DNA of 8,540 nt from an uncultured Caulobacter sp. (lineage in GTDB: Bacteria > Pseudomonadota > Alphaproteobacteria > Caulobacterales > Caulobacteraceae): the NCBI GenBank assembly GCA_937991555.1, contig CALKHU010000203.1:1-8540 (forward strand). The letters run 5' to 3'. Positions 1 through 5,963 of the stretch are shown one piece after another. The stretch's first letter is position 1; each line of letters begins with the position of its first letter. The notes under the pieces are model-generated. The model did no database searches, was not told the DNA's origin, and saw only the letters and a program-made list of their open reading frames with translations. The position numbers and the translations under genes are program-made.

Positions 1-404
1 CAGGCGTAGACCCGGATCAGGAAGCTGGTCCAGAACGGCAGGATCACCAGCATCAGCAGCACGCTGCGCACGTTCGGGCGGCAGCGGGCCATGCCGTAGG
101 CCATCGGATAGCCGACCAGTAGGGCGAGGACCGTCCCGGTCGCGGCGAACTTCAGGCTCGACAGGTAGGCGTCGAAATAGAGCCGGTCGCTGGTCAGCCG
201 CCGGTACATCTCGAAGTCCATCCCGCCGAAGAACCGCTTCAGCCCCTCGACGCCTGCGCTCCAGTCGATCTGGGGCGCGTAGGGCGGCATGGCCAGGGCG
301 CTGTCGGACAGCGATAACTTGAAGACCAGCAGGAACGGAAACGCGAACAGCACCGCCAGCCACAGGGCCGGCAGGATGACCGCGCGAGAGCGGGGACGGC
401 TCAC
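1..404 (-). CDS. potH: Putrescine ABC transporter permease PotH (3' part cut by window edge)
   Basis: Inner-membrane permease of the potFGHI putrescine importer; with PotI it would form the channel energised by PotG. About 134 N-terminal residues are visible. They show a first transmembrane helix right after a short basic N-terminus (residues about 8-27, rich in L, V, F), a periplasmic loop of about 50 residues with aromatic and charged residues, a second helix (about 87-103), then the family-typical LPFWTSFLIRVYAW at the left edge. The EAA loop that contacts the ATPase lies outside the window. I chose the GTG at 402-404 because GGAAGG (minus strand, 414-419) sits about 9 bases upstream and the conserved hydrophobic N-terminus begins just after it. 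It follows potG after a 127-bp spacer that contains palindromic repeats. The repeat arm supplies the ribosome binding site. Assignment rests on the FWTSFLIR motif and the gene order potF-potG-potH; sibling permeases PotB/PotI are less likely by order. Confidence 0.9.
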   Translation of the reverse strand, partial: MSRPRSRAVILPALWLAVLFAFPFLLVFKLSLSDSALAMPPYAPQIDWSAGVEGLKRFFGGMDFEMYRRLTSDRLYFDAYLSSLKFAATGTVLALLVGYPMAYGMARCRPNVRSVLLMLVILPFWTSFLIRVYA

Positions 405-411
405 GCTGCGC

Positions 412-451
412 GTCCTTCCACACGGGCGCTCCGCGCCCTGGTCAGGATGAC
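412..451 (+). repeat. REP-like imperfect palindrome, copy A
   Basis: A 40-bp imperfect palindrome starting GTCCTT and ending AGGATGAC. The inner stem GGGCGC/GCGCCC (424-429 with 433-438, loop TCC) is perfect; the outer arms GTC-C-TTC / GGA-T-GAC pair with one mismatch and one wobble. It matches my memory of short dispersed palindromes (TCCTTCGACACG...CAGGATGAC type) in intergenic DNA of Caulobacter/Phenylobacterium-like genomes; that match is recall, not a search. The left arm read on the minus strand gives GGAAGG, the apparent potH ribosome binding site. Confidence 0.6.
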
Positions 452-478
452 GGATTCTGGAATGCTCCCCCCATACGG

Positions 479-514
479 CATGGAGAGCAGGCCCGAAGGG
501 CCGTGTCGAACCCC
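479..514 (-). repeat. REP-like imperfect palindrome, copy B, inverted relative to copy A
   Basis: Read on the minus strand this begins GGGGTTCGACACGG and continues with the stem GGCCC-GAA-GGGCC (plus 490-502). TTCGACACGG (501-510) matches TTCCACACGG of copy A (416-425) with one mismatch but in opposite orientation, so the two copies form an inverted pair across about 100 bp. It resembles the paired-REP arrangement (BIME) of other bacteria. The 3' half has diverged from copy A. Confidence 0.45.
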
Positions 515-531
515 GCAATGAGCCCGATCCA

Positions 532-1749
532 TCACGACGTCAGCACCACGCCGGCGTCCGGATCGAAGCTGACCCAGACCTTGTCGTCCCAGCCGATGGG
601 GCGCTCGACGAAGCGCTGGCTGTTGGCGCGGGCGACCCGCACCAGCCGCTCGCCCGGCAGCTCGACGATATAGTTGGTCCAGTCGCCGGTGTAGCCGATG
701 TCCCAGATTTCGCCGGCGAGCACATTCTTGGCCCCGGCGGGCGGCGGCTCGAGGCTGATGCGCATCTTCTCCGGCCGCACGGCGAGCCAGACCGTCGATC
801 CCGGCCCCGGACAGTCGTCGTCGAGGACATAGAAGCCCGCCTGGGACTCCCTGGCCTCGAGGTGCGCCATCGGATGCTCGATCGCCTCGACGCGCGTCTC
901 GAACAGGTTCACGTCGCCCAGGAACTCGGCCACGTAGCGCGAGGAGGGGGTCTCGTAGATCTCTTCCGGCCGCCCGACCTGCACCGTTCGGCCGTCGCGC
1001 ATCACGGCGATGCGGTCGGCCATGACCATGGCTTCCTCCTGGTCGTGGGTGACGATCAGGAACGTCATGCCGAGCTCGACCTGCAGGTCCATCAGCTCGA
1101 ACTGGGTCTCCTCGCGCAGCTTCTTGTCGAGCGCGCCGAGCGGTTCGTCGAGCAGCAGCATCTTCGGCTTGCGGGCCACGGCGCGCGCGAGGGCGACGCG
1201 CTGCCGCTGGCCGCCGCTGAGCTGGTCCGGCTTGCGCCGGGCGAACGGGCGGAGCTTGACCAGGTCGAGCATCTCGACCACGCGGGCGGCGATCTCGCTC
1301 CGCGGCAGGCCCTCCTGACGCAGGCCGAAGGCGATGTTCTGCTCGACGCTCAGATGCGGGAACAGGGCGTAGCTCTGGAACATCATGTTGACCGGCCGGC
1401 GGTGCGGCGGCACCCCGGCCAGGTCCTTGCCGTCCAGGGTGATCCGCCCGGCGTCGGGCGTCTCGAACCCGGCCAGCATCCGCATCAGGGTGGTCTTGCC
1501 GCAGCCCGACGGGCCGAGCAGCGCGAAGAACTCGCCCGGGTAGATGTCGAGCGACACATCGTCGACCGCCGCCTGGCCGCCGAAGCGCTTGGACACGCCC
1601 TCGAACCGCACCAGCGGAATCGCGTCGGGATCGTTCCATGGCGCGAAGCTGGAGCGGACGGCGCCGATGTTCAGGCGCCGGCCGCCGGCCTTGCTGTCGG
1701 CGGGCTTGCCGGATTTGCCGGCGCGGCCGGCGGCGGGCGGGCGGCTCAT
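532..1749 (-). CDS. potG: Putrescine ABC transporter ATP-binding protein PotG
   Basis: Cytoplasmic ATPase that drives the PotFGHI putrescine importer; 405 residues, the usual length for PotG/PotA. Motifs in order: Walker A GPSGCGKT (79-86), Q-loop in NMMFQSYALFPH (Q125), ABC signature LSGGQ (177-181), Walker B LLLDEP with catalytic E202, D-loop GALD, H-loop H235 in VTHDQEEA. A C-terminal TOBE-type regulatory domain (about 285-405) contains VRPEKM. The NMMFQSYALFPH and VEQNIAFGL stretches and the VVLT ending follow E. coli PotG more closely than PotA. The start is the ATG at 1747-1749, overlapping the potF stop as ATGA, so translation is probably coupled; the open frame extends upstream to 2517 but only as antisense-free overlap with potF. 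The N-terminal 40 residues (G, K, A, P rich, then PWNDPD) are longer and less ordered than the ATPase core. Confidence 0.95.
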   Translation of the reverse strand: MSRPPAAGRAGKSGKPADSKAGGRRLNIGAVRSSFAPWNDPDAIPLVRFEGVSKRFGGQAAVDDVSLDIYPGEFFALLGPSGCGKTTLMRMLAGFETPDAGRITLDGKDLAGVPPHRRPVNMMFQSYALFPHLSVEQNIAFGLRQEGLPRSEIAARVVEMLDLVKLRPFARRKPDQLSGGQRQRVALARAVARKPKMLLLDEPLGALDKKLREETQFELMDLQVELGMTFLIVTHDQEEAMVMADRIAVMRDGRTVQVGRPEEIYETPSSRYVAEFLGDVNLFETRVEAIEHPMAHLEARESQAGFYVLDDDCPGPGSTVWLAVRPEKMRISLEPPPAGAKNVLAGEIWDIGYTGDWTNYIVELPGERLVRVARANSQRFVERPIGWDDKVWVSFDPDAGVVLTS

Positions 1750-2864
1750 TGCCCGGTCATCACCTTGGTCCATAGCCGGTTGACCTCGCGGACCAGGCCC
1801 TGGTCCTTGGTGGTCGTGACGAACAGCCGGCCGAACACCTCCGGCGTCGGATAGACGTTGGGGTCGTTGCGCAGCTCCTCGTCGACGAGCGCCGTCGCCG
1901 CCGCGTTTGCGTTGGCGTAGGCGGTGTAGTTCGAGGCCTTGGCGATGACCTCGGGGCGCAGCATGAACTCGAGGAAGCGATAGGCCGCCTCGGCGTTGGG
2001 CGCGTCGGCCGGGATCGTGAACACGTCGAACCAGACCTGGCTGCCTTCCTTCGGAATGGCGTATCCGACCTCGACGCCCTTGCCGGCCTCCTCGGCGCGG
2101 TCGGCGGCCTGGAGGATGTCGCCGCTGTAGCCCACGACCACGCAGGCGTCGCCGTTGGCCAGGGCGTTGATGTACTCGGACGAGTGGAACTTGGTGACGG
2201 AGGGCCGCAGCTTCAGCAGCAGGGCGGTCGCTGCCTCGTAGTCGGCCACGGCCTTCGAGTTCGGATCCTTGCCGAGGTAGTTCAGCGTCACCGCGTACAT
2301 GTCCTCGGACGCGTCGAGGAAGTAGACGCCGCAATCCTTCAGCCTGGCCAGGTTCTCGGGCTTGAAGACGACGTCCCAGCTGTCGACGTTCACGCCCGGC
2401 AGCCGCCGGGCCAGCTCGGCCTTGTTGTAGCCGATGCCCATCGTGCCCCACATGTAGGGGACGCTGTACTTGCCGCCCGGGTCGAAGGGCTCCATGCGCT
2501 GCATCAGTTCCGGCCACAGGTTCTTGCGGCTCGGCAGTTTGGCGAAGTCGAGCGGCTGGATCGCCTTGGCCTGGATGTAGCGCGGCAGGTTGTGGTTGGA
2601 CGGCGTGACGATGTCGTAGCCGGTGCCGCCGGTCAGCACCTTGGTCTCGAGGATCTCGTTCGAGTCGAAGGTGTCGTAGGTGACCTTTATGCCGGTCTCG
2701 GTCTCGAACTGCTTGAGCAGGTCGGGGTCGATGTAGTCGGACCAGTTGTAGATGCGCAGGGTCTGTTCCTTCGACCCGCCGCCGCCGCAGGCGGCCAGAG
2801 CCAGGGCCGCGGCCCCGAGCGCGACGGCGGCCCAGCGCCGCGTGTGACCCTTGAAGAGCGACAT
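1746..2864 (-). CDS. potF: Putrescine-binding lipoprotein PotF
   Basis: Solute-binding component that captures putrescine outside the inner membrane and hands it to PotH/PotI. 372 residues. Residues 1-25 form a lipoprotein signal peptide (basic KGHTRR, Ala/Leu core) ending in lipobox LAAC with lipidated C26; +2 is Gly, so outer-membrane sorting is possible. The mature part opens with TLRIYNWSDYIDPD, typical of PotD/PotF. From remembered E. coli PotF ligand residues, equivalents are W41, D43, S89, E187, D249, W278, D280 and Y316; the expected Trp244 is Tyr246 here (GYSGD instead of GWAGD). E. coli PotF itself has a cleaved non-lipid signal peptide, so the lipobox is a lineage difference. Start ATG follows GGGAGG by 6-7 bases. 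It is the first gene of the operon and overlaps potG by 4 bases. Confidence 0.95.
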   Translation of the reverse strand: MSLFKGHTRRWAAVALGAAALALAACGGGGSKEQTLRIYNWSDYIDPDLLKQFETETGIKVTYDTFDSNEILETKVLTGGTGYDIVTPSNHNLPRYIQAKAIQPLDFAKLPSRKNLWPELMQRMEPFDPGGKYSVPYMWGTMGIGYNKAELARRLPGVNVDSWDVVFKPENLARLKDCGVYFLDASEDMYAVTLNYLGKDPNSKAVADYEAATALLLKLRPSVTKFHSSEYINALANGDACVVVGYSGDILQAADRAEEAGKGVEVGYAIPKEGSQVWFDVFTIPADAPNAEAAYRFLEFMLRPEVIAKASNYTAYANANAAATALVDEELRNDPNVYPTPEVFGRLFVTTTKDQGLVREVNRLWTKVMTGQ

Positions 2865-2892
2865 CCCAACCTCCCGCTAAACCCTGCGGTCC

Positions 2893-2920
2893 CTTATAGG
2901 GCTTGCGTGTCGGGGGGGAA
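2893..2920 (-). promoter_or_regulatory. Possible promoter of potFGH
   Basis: On the minus strand TTCCCC (2915-2920) and TATAAG (2893-2898) are 16 bases apart and lie about 30 bases upstream of the potF start. The TATAAG is inside a small palindrome, CCCT-ATA-AGGG (2891-2901), which could also be an operator half. The -35 match is weak, and read-through from the DUF1761 gene 76 bp upstream cannot be excluded. Confidence 0.3.
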
Positions 2921-2940
2921 GAGCCTTGCCCGCGGCGCGT

Positions 2941-3357
2941 TCACGCCGGCGTCTTCGCACCGAACCGCAGGCCGCCGATGAGGGCGCCGCTGACCACGTA
3001 CTGGATCAGCATGTAGCCGCCGTCGATCGGGATCAGCCCCCGGTTGTCGTCGCCGTAGATGAAGCGCAGCGACATGGTCGCCAGACCGAAGAAGACGCCG
3101 GCGGTGAGCCCCGCCTTCGCCCCGGCCGCCCAGCCCGTCATGCCGGTGCGCGCGATCAGCCAGCCGAGGCCGATGCAGACGACGAGCGTCTGCACCGCGC
3201 CGTACGCCATCGCCGAGGCGCCCTCGCTCTCCGACACGGCGATGCCGGTCAGCTCCATCCACCGGGCCGAGAACAGCATTCCGTACCACACGAAACCGAT
3301 CGCCTGGCTCGCCACCAGCGCCGCCAGCACGCCGATCCAGTTGACGCCCTTCAGCAT
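2941..3357 (-). CDS. DUF1761-type small integral membrane protein
   Basis: 138-residue inner-membrane protein of unknown function with about four hydrophobic segments: roughly residues 6-28, 47-68, 75-98 and 113-132. The first segment ends in FVWYGMLFSARWM, the WYgxLFgxxW signature I associate with DUF1761 proteins. Between helices 3 and 4 is a polar loop with YGDDNRGLIPID, followed by a Gly-rich last helix and a short basic end. The start ATG has GGGGAG about 9 bases upstream. It is divergent from metG and tandem with potF (76 bp gap), so it could sit at the head of the potFGH transcript, though the gap and possible internal promoter argue for separate control. No functional residue can be named; a transport role is not shown. 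Confidence 0.8.
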   Translation of the reverse strand: MLKGVNWIGVLAALVASQAIGFVWYGMLFSARWMELTGIAVSESEGASAMAYGAVQTLVVCIGLGWLIARTGMTGWAAGAKAGLTAGVFFGLATMSLRFIYGDDNRGLIPIDGGYMLIQYVVSGALIGGLRFGAKTPA

Positions 3358-3374
3358 CGCTCGCTCCCCTGTCA

Positions 3375-3409
3375 GACGGGGCGCCTGCGCCGGGAGGCGC
3401 CGCCCCGTC
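3375..3409. repeat. Strong inverted repeat in the DUF1761/metG divergent region
   Basis: Arms GACGGGGC (3375-3382) and GCCCCGTC (3402-3409) pair over 8 bp, and GCCT/AGGC (3383-3386 with 3395-3398) extend the stem by 4 bp past a 3-base bulge; the loop is 8 bases. It lies 18 bp upstream of the DUF1761 start and about 100 bp upstream of metG. No T-run follows on either strand, so it is not an intrinsic terminator. It could be an operator, a structured 5' leader of the DUF1761 mRNA, or a dispersed palindrome. Confidence 0.6.
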
Positions 3410-3473
3410 GTCTCCGGAACGACAGCCTACGCCGGTTCGCGGAACGGCGATACGGCGCCGCCGTCGCACGACG

Positions 3474-3503
3474 CTTCCGCTCGCGCCCGGCCCCCTCTAT
3501 ATC
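3474..3503 (+). promoter_or_regulatory. metG promoter, predicted to give a leaderless mRNA
   Basis: TCTATATC at 3496-3503 matches 7 of 8 positions of the Caulobacter housekeeping -10 consensus GCTANAWC (consensus recalled from the literature). Transcription normally starts about 7 bases further on, which is the A of the metG ATG at 3510. Only GCCCCC lies between, with no Shine-Dalgarno sequence, which agrees with a leaderless message. The -35 candidate CTTCCG (3474-3479, 18-base spacer) is weak. The rest of the 3358-3509 spacer holds the inverted repeat above and nothing else I can recognise. Confidence 0.5.
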
Positions 3504-3509
3504 GCCCCC

Positions 3510-5222
3510 ATGGCTCGTATCCTCATCACCTCCGCCCTGCCGTACATCAACGGGATCAAGCACCTCGGCAACCTCGCCGGCTCGATGCTTCCGGCGGACG
3601 TGTTCGCGCGCTTCAAGCGGGCCCAGGGCCATGAGACGCTCTACATCTGCGCCACCGACGAGCACGGCACCCCGGCCGAGCTGGCCGCCGCTGAAGCCGG
3701 TCAGGACGTCCGCGCCTACTGCGACGAGCAGCACGTGCTGCAGCACGACATCGGCCGCGCCTTCGGCCTGTCCTGGGACTGGTTCGGCCGCAGCTCCAAC
3801 CCGCCCAACCACCGCCTGACGCAGCACTTCTGCGAGGCGCTCGAGCGGCAGGGGCTGATCGAGGAGAGGACCGACAAGATGGTCTACTCGATCGACGACC
3901 GGCGCTTCCTGCCGGACCGCTACGTCGAGGGAACCTGCCCCAAGTGCGGTTTCGAGAAGGCCCGCGGCGACCAGTGCGACAACTGCGGCTCGCTGCTGGA
4001 CCCGGTCGACCTGATCAATCCCTACTCGGCCGTCAGCGGTTCGCGGAACATCGAGGTGCGCGACACCCGCCATCTGTACCTGCTGCAGAGCAAGCTGCAG
4101 GACCGGATCCGCGCCTGGGTGGACGACAAGGCCGCGACCTGGCCCGCCCTGACCAAGGGCATCGCCTACAAGCACCTCGACGAGGGCCTCAACGACCGCG
4201 GCATCACCCGCGACCTCGAATGGGGCATCCCGGTGACGCAGGACGGACTGCCGCGCCCGGGCTTCGAGTCGAAGGTCTTCTACGTCTGGTTCGACGCCCC
4301 GATCGAGTACATCGGCGCGACGGTCGAGTGGTCCGAGGCGACCGGCGCCGACTGGGAGCGCTGGTGGCGCACCGACAAGGGCGCCGGCGACGTCGAGTAC
4401 GTCCAGTTCATGGGCAAGGACAACGTCGCCTTCCACACCGTCAGCTTCCCGGCCACCATCCTCGGCAGCGAGGAGCCGTGGAAGACGGTCGACCGGCTCA
4501 AGGCCTTCAACTGGCTGAACTGGTACGGCGGCAAGTTCTCGACCAGCAACCGGCGCGGCGTCTTCATGGATGCGGCGCTCGACATCCTGCCGCCCGACCT
4601 GTGGCGCTGGTACCTGACGGCCAACGCGCCGGAAGGATCGGACACCGCCTTCACCTGGGAACATTTCGCCCAGACCATCAATAGCGACCTGGCCAATGTG
4701 CTGGGCAACTTCGTCAACCGCATCGGCAAGTTCAACGAAAGCAAGTTCGGAGGCGTCGTGCCGGCCGGGGGCGAGATCGGGCCCATCGAGGAGAAGCTGT
4801 TCGCCGATGTCTCGGCCCAGCTGGCCGAGCTGACCGCCCAGCTGGAGGCGATCGAGCTGCGCAAGGCCGCCCAGGCGCTGCGCCAGCTTTGGGTGCTCGG
4901 CAACGAGTACCTGCAGGAGGCCGCCCCCTGGACGGCGATCAAGACCGATCCGGACCGCGCCGCCGTCGTCGTCCGCACGGCCCTGAACCTGTCGGCGCTC
5001 TACGGCCGCGTCTCGGCGCCGTTCATCCCGTTCGCGGCCGGGAAGATCGGCGAGTCGTTCGGCGAGGCCTGGCCGCCGGCCTGGCCGTCGAGCGACGCCA
5101 AGGCGGAACTGTCGCGGCTTGAGGCCGGCCGGCCGGTCGGCGTGCCGCCGGTGCTGTTCGCCAAGATCGCCGACGAACAGATCGCCGAGTGGTCGGAGCG
5201 CTTCGGAGGCGCCGGCGCGTGA
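3510..5222 (+). CDS. metG: Methionyl-tRNA synthetase
   Basis: Class I aminoacyl-tRNA synthetase that charges tRNA(Met) for initiation and elongation. 570 residues. The N-terminal Rossmann fold opens with ITSALPYING and the HIGH-type motif is HLGN (18-21). The connective-peptide insert holds two zinc-knuckle pairs, C143/C146 and C156/C159, as in the four-cysteine MetRS type. FYVWFDAPIEY carries the conserved methionine-pocket Trp. The KMSKS loop reads KFSTS (342-346), so the second Lys is Thr. The helical anticodon-binding domain fills the C-terminal third and the protein ends soon after PPVLFAKIADEQI; the extra tRNA-binding (Trbp111-like) domain of the 677-residue E. coli enzyme is absent. 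HLGN and ADVFARF resemble the archaeal/eukaryotic-like MetRS branch more than E. coli. The ATG at 3510 has no ribosome binding site and is probably the transcription start. The stop overlaps the next gene as GTGA. Confidence 0.97.
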   Translation: MARILITSALPYINGIKHLGNLAGSMLPADVFARFKRAQGHETLYICATDEHGTPAELAAAEAGQDVRAYCDEQHVLQHDIGRAFGLSWDWFGRSSNPPNHRLTQHFCEALERQGLIEERTDKMVYSIDDRRFLPDRYVEGTCPKCGFEKARGDQCDNCGSLLDPVDLINPYSAVSGSRNIEVRDTRHLYLLQSKLQDRIRAWVDDKAATWPALTKGIAYKHLDEGLNDRGITRDLEWGIPVTQDGLPRPGFESKVFYVWFDAPIEYIGATVEWSEATGADWERWWRTDKGAGDVEYVQFMGKDNVAFHTVSFPATILGSEEPWKTVDRLKAFNWLNWYGGKFSTSNRRGVFMDAALDILPPDLWRWYLTANAPEGSDTAFTWEHFAQTINSDLANVLGNFVNRIGKFNESKFGGVVPAGGEIGPIEEKLFADVSAQLAELTAQLEAIELRKAAQALRQLWVLGNEYLQEAAPWTAIKTDPDRAAVVVRTALNLSALYGRVSAPFIPFAAGKIGESFGEAWPPAWPSSDAKAELSRLEAGRPVGVPPVLFAKIADEQIAEWSERFGGAGA

Positions 5223-5950
5223 GCGGGCAGGGGGGCGACCTGGGACTGCGCCGGCGCGATCCGGCCGAGACCGCCGCCCTGGCGGAGCGGCTGGCGGCGA
5301 CGGGCCGGGTCCAGATTCCCGATGTGCTGGAAACGGCCGCCGTCGACCGGCTGCTCCAGGCCGCACGGTCCGAGACGGCGTTCCAGACCGTGACGCTCGG
5401 CGGCAAGGGGCACGTCGACCTGCCCGCGGCCTGGCTGTCGGCGCTGACGCCCGCCCAGCGCACGGACATGGGCCGCGCCGCGCAGGAGGCGGCGACCGAG
5501 CGCTTTCACTATCTGTACGACAACTACCCGATCTGGGACCTGAACGAGGCCGGGACGCTGACCGGCGTCTGGAAGGACTGGCTGGCCTTCGTCAACAGCG
5601 AGCCGTTTCTCGAGGACATGCGCGAGATCACCGGCGAGCGCCGCATCGCCTTCGCCGACGCCCAGGTCACCCGCTATCGCCGCGGCCACTTCCTGACCGC
5701 CCATGACGACGGCAACGAGGGCAAGAACCGCTTCTACGCCTTCGTCATGAACCTGACCCCGCGCTGGAAGATCGAGTGGGGCGGCCTGCTGATGTTCCAC
5801 GGCGACGACGGCCATGTGTCGGAGGCGCTGCTGCCGAAACATAACAGCCTCAGCCTGCTTCGGGTGCCGGCCGTGCATTCGGTCTCGCAGGTGTCGCTGT
5901 TCGCCGGCGACGACCGCCTCGCCGTCACCGGCTGGCTGCGCGGCCGGTAA
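5219..5950 (+). CDS. 2-oxoglutarate/Fe(II)-dependent oxygenase, TPA1/OGFOD1-like prolyl hydroxylase type
   Basis: Predicted non-haem iron oxygenase of 243 residues that would couple 2-oxoglutarate decarboxylation to hydroxylation of a substrate, likely a prolyl residue. The double-stranded beta-helix core shows the iron-binding H162-x-D164 (LTAHDDG) and distal H220 (VPAVHSV), with R233 thirteen residues later as the probable 2-oxoglutarate anchor (DDRLAVTGW). EWGGLLMF and PKHNSLSLLRV between them are typical of the Ofd1/TPA1 group. The N-terminal 50 residues are helical. I start it at GTG 5219 because GGAGG (5205-5209) lies 9 bases upstream and the codon overlaps the metG stop as GTGA; an ATG at 5189 would add ten residues, mostly Arg, and has no good ribosome site. 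Coupling to metG hints at a translation-related substrate, since related enzymes act on EF-Tu and uS12, but the substrate is unknown. It converges on the TerC-family gene with 13 bp between. Confidence 0.85.
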   Translation: MSGQGGDLGLRRRDPAETAALAERLAATGRVQIPDVLETAAVDRLLQAARSETAFQTVTLGGKGHVDLPAAWLSALTPAQRTDMGRAAQEAATERFHYLYDNYPIWDLNEAGTLTGVWKDWLAFVNSEPFLEDMREITGERRIAFADAQVTRYRRGHFLTAHDDGNEGKNRFYAFVMNLTPRWKIEWGGLLMFHGDDGHVSEALLPKHNSLSLLRVPAVHSVSQVSLFAGDDRLAVTGWLRGR

Positions 5951-5963
5951 TCCGGAGCACGGC

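Noticed and set aside
862..1854. Plus-strand open frame opposite potG
   Set aside because: Composition is a mirror of potG codons and it has no recognisable domain; potG is certain.
1750..2517. Upstream extension of the potG reading frame (661 residues in total)
   Set aside because: It lies wholly inside potF in another frame and reads as Arg/Gly/Ala-rich nonsense. The ATG at 1747-1749 overlaps the potF stop and precedes the ABC domain at the expected distance.
5189..5218. Earlier ATG start for the oxygenase
   Set aside because: It would add an Arg-rich ten residues encoded inside metG and place the GGAGG inside the gene. The GTG at 5219 has correct spacing and the GTGA overlap.
3372..5366. 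Long minus-strand open frame opposite metG
   Set aside because: Leu/Val/Arg/Gly-rich shadow with no motif; it is an antisense consequence of GC-rich codon use in metG, which has clear catalytic motifs.
5951..5963. Terminator between the convergent oxygenase and TerC-family genes
   Set aside because: Thirteen bases only, with no inverted repeat or T-run.
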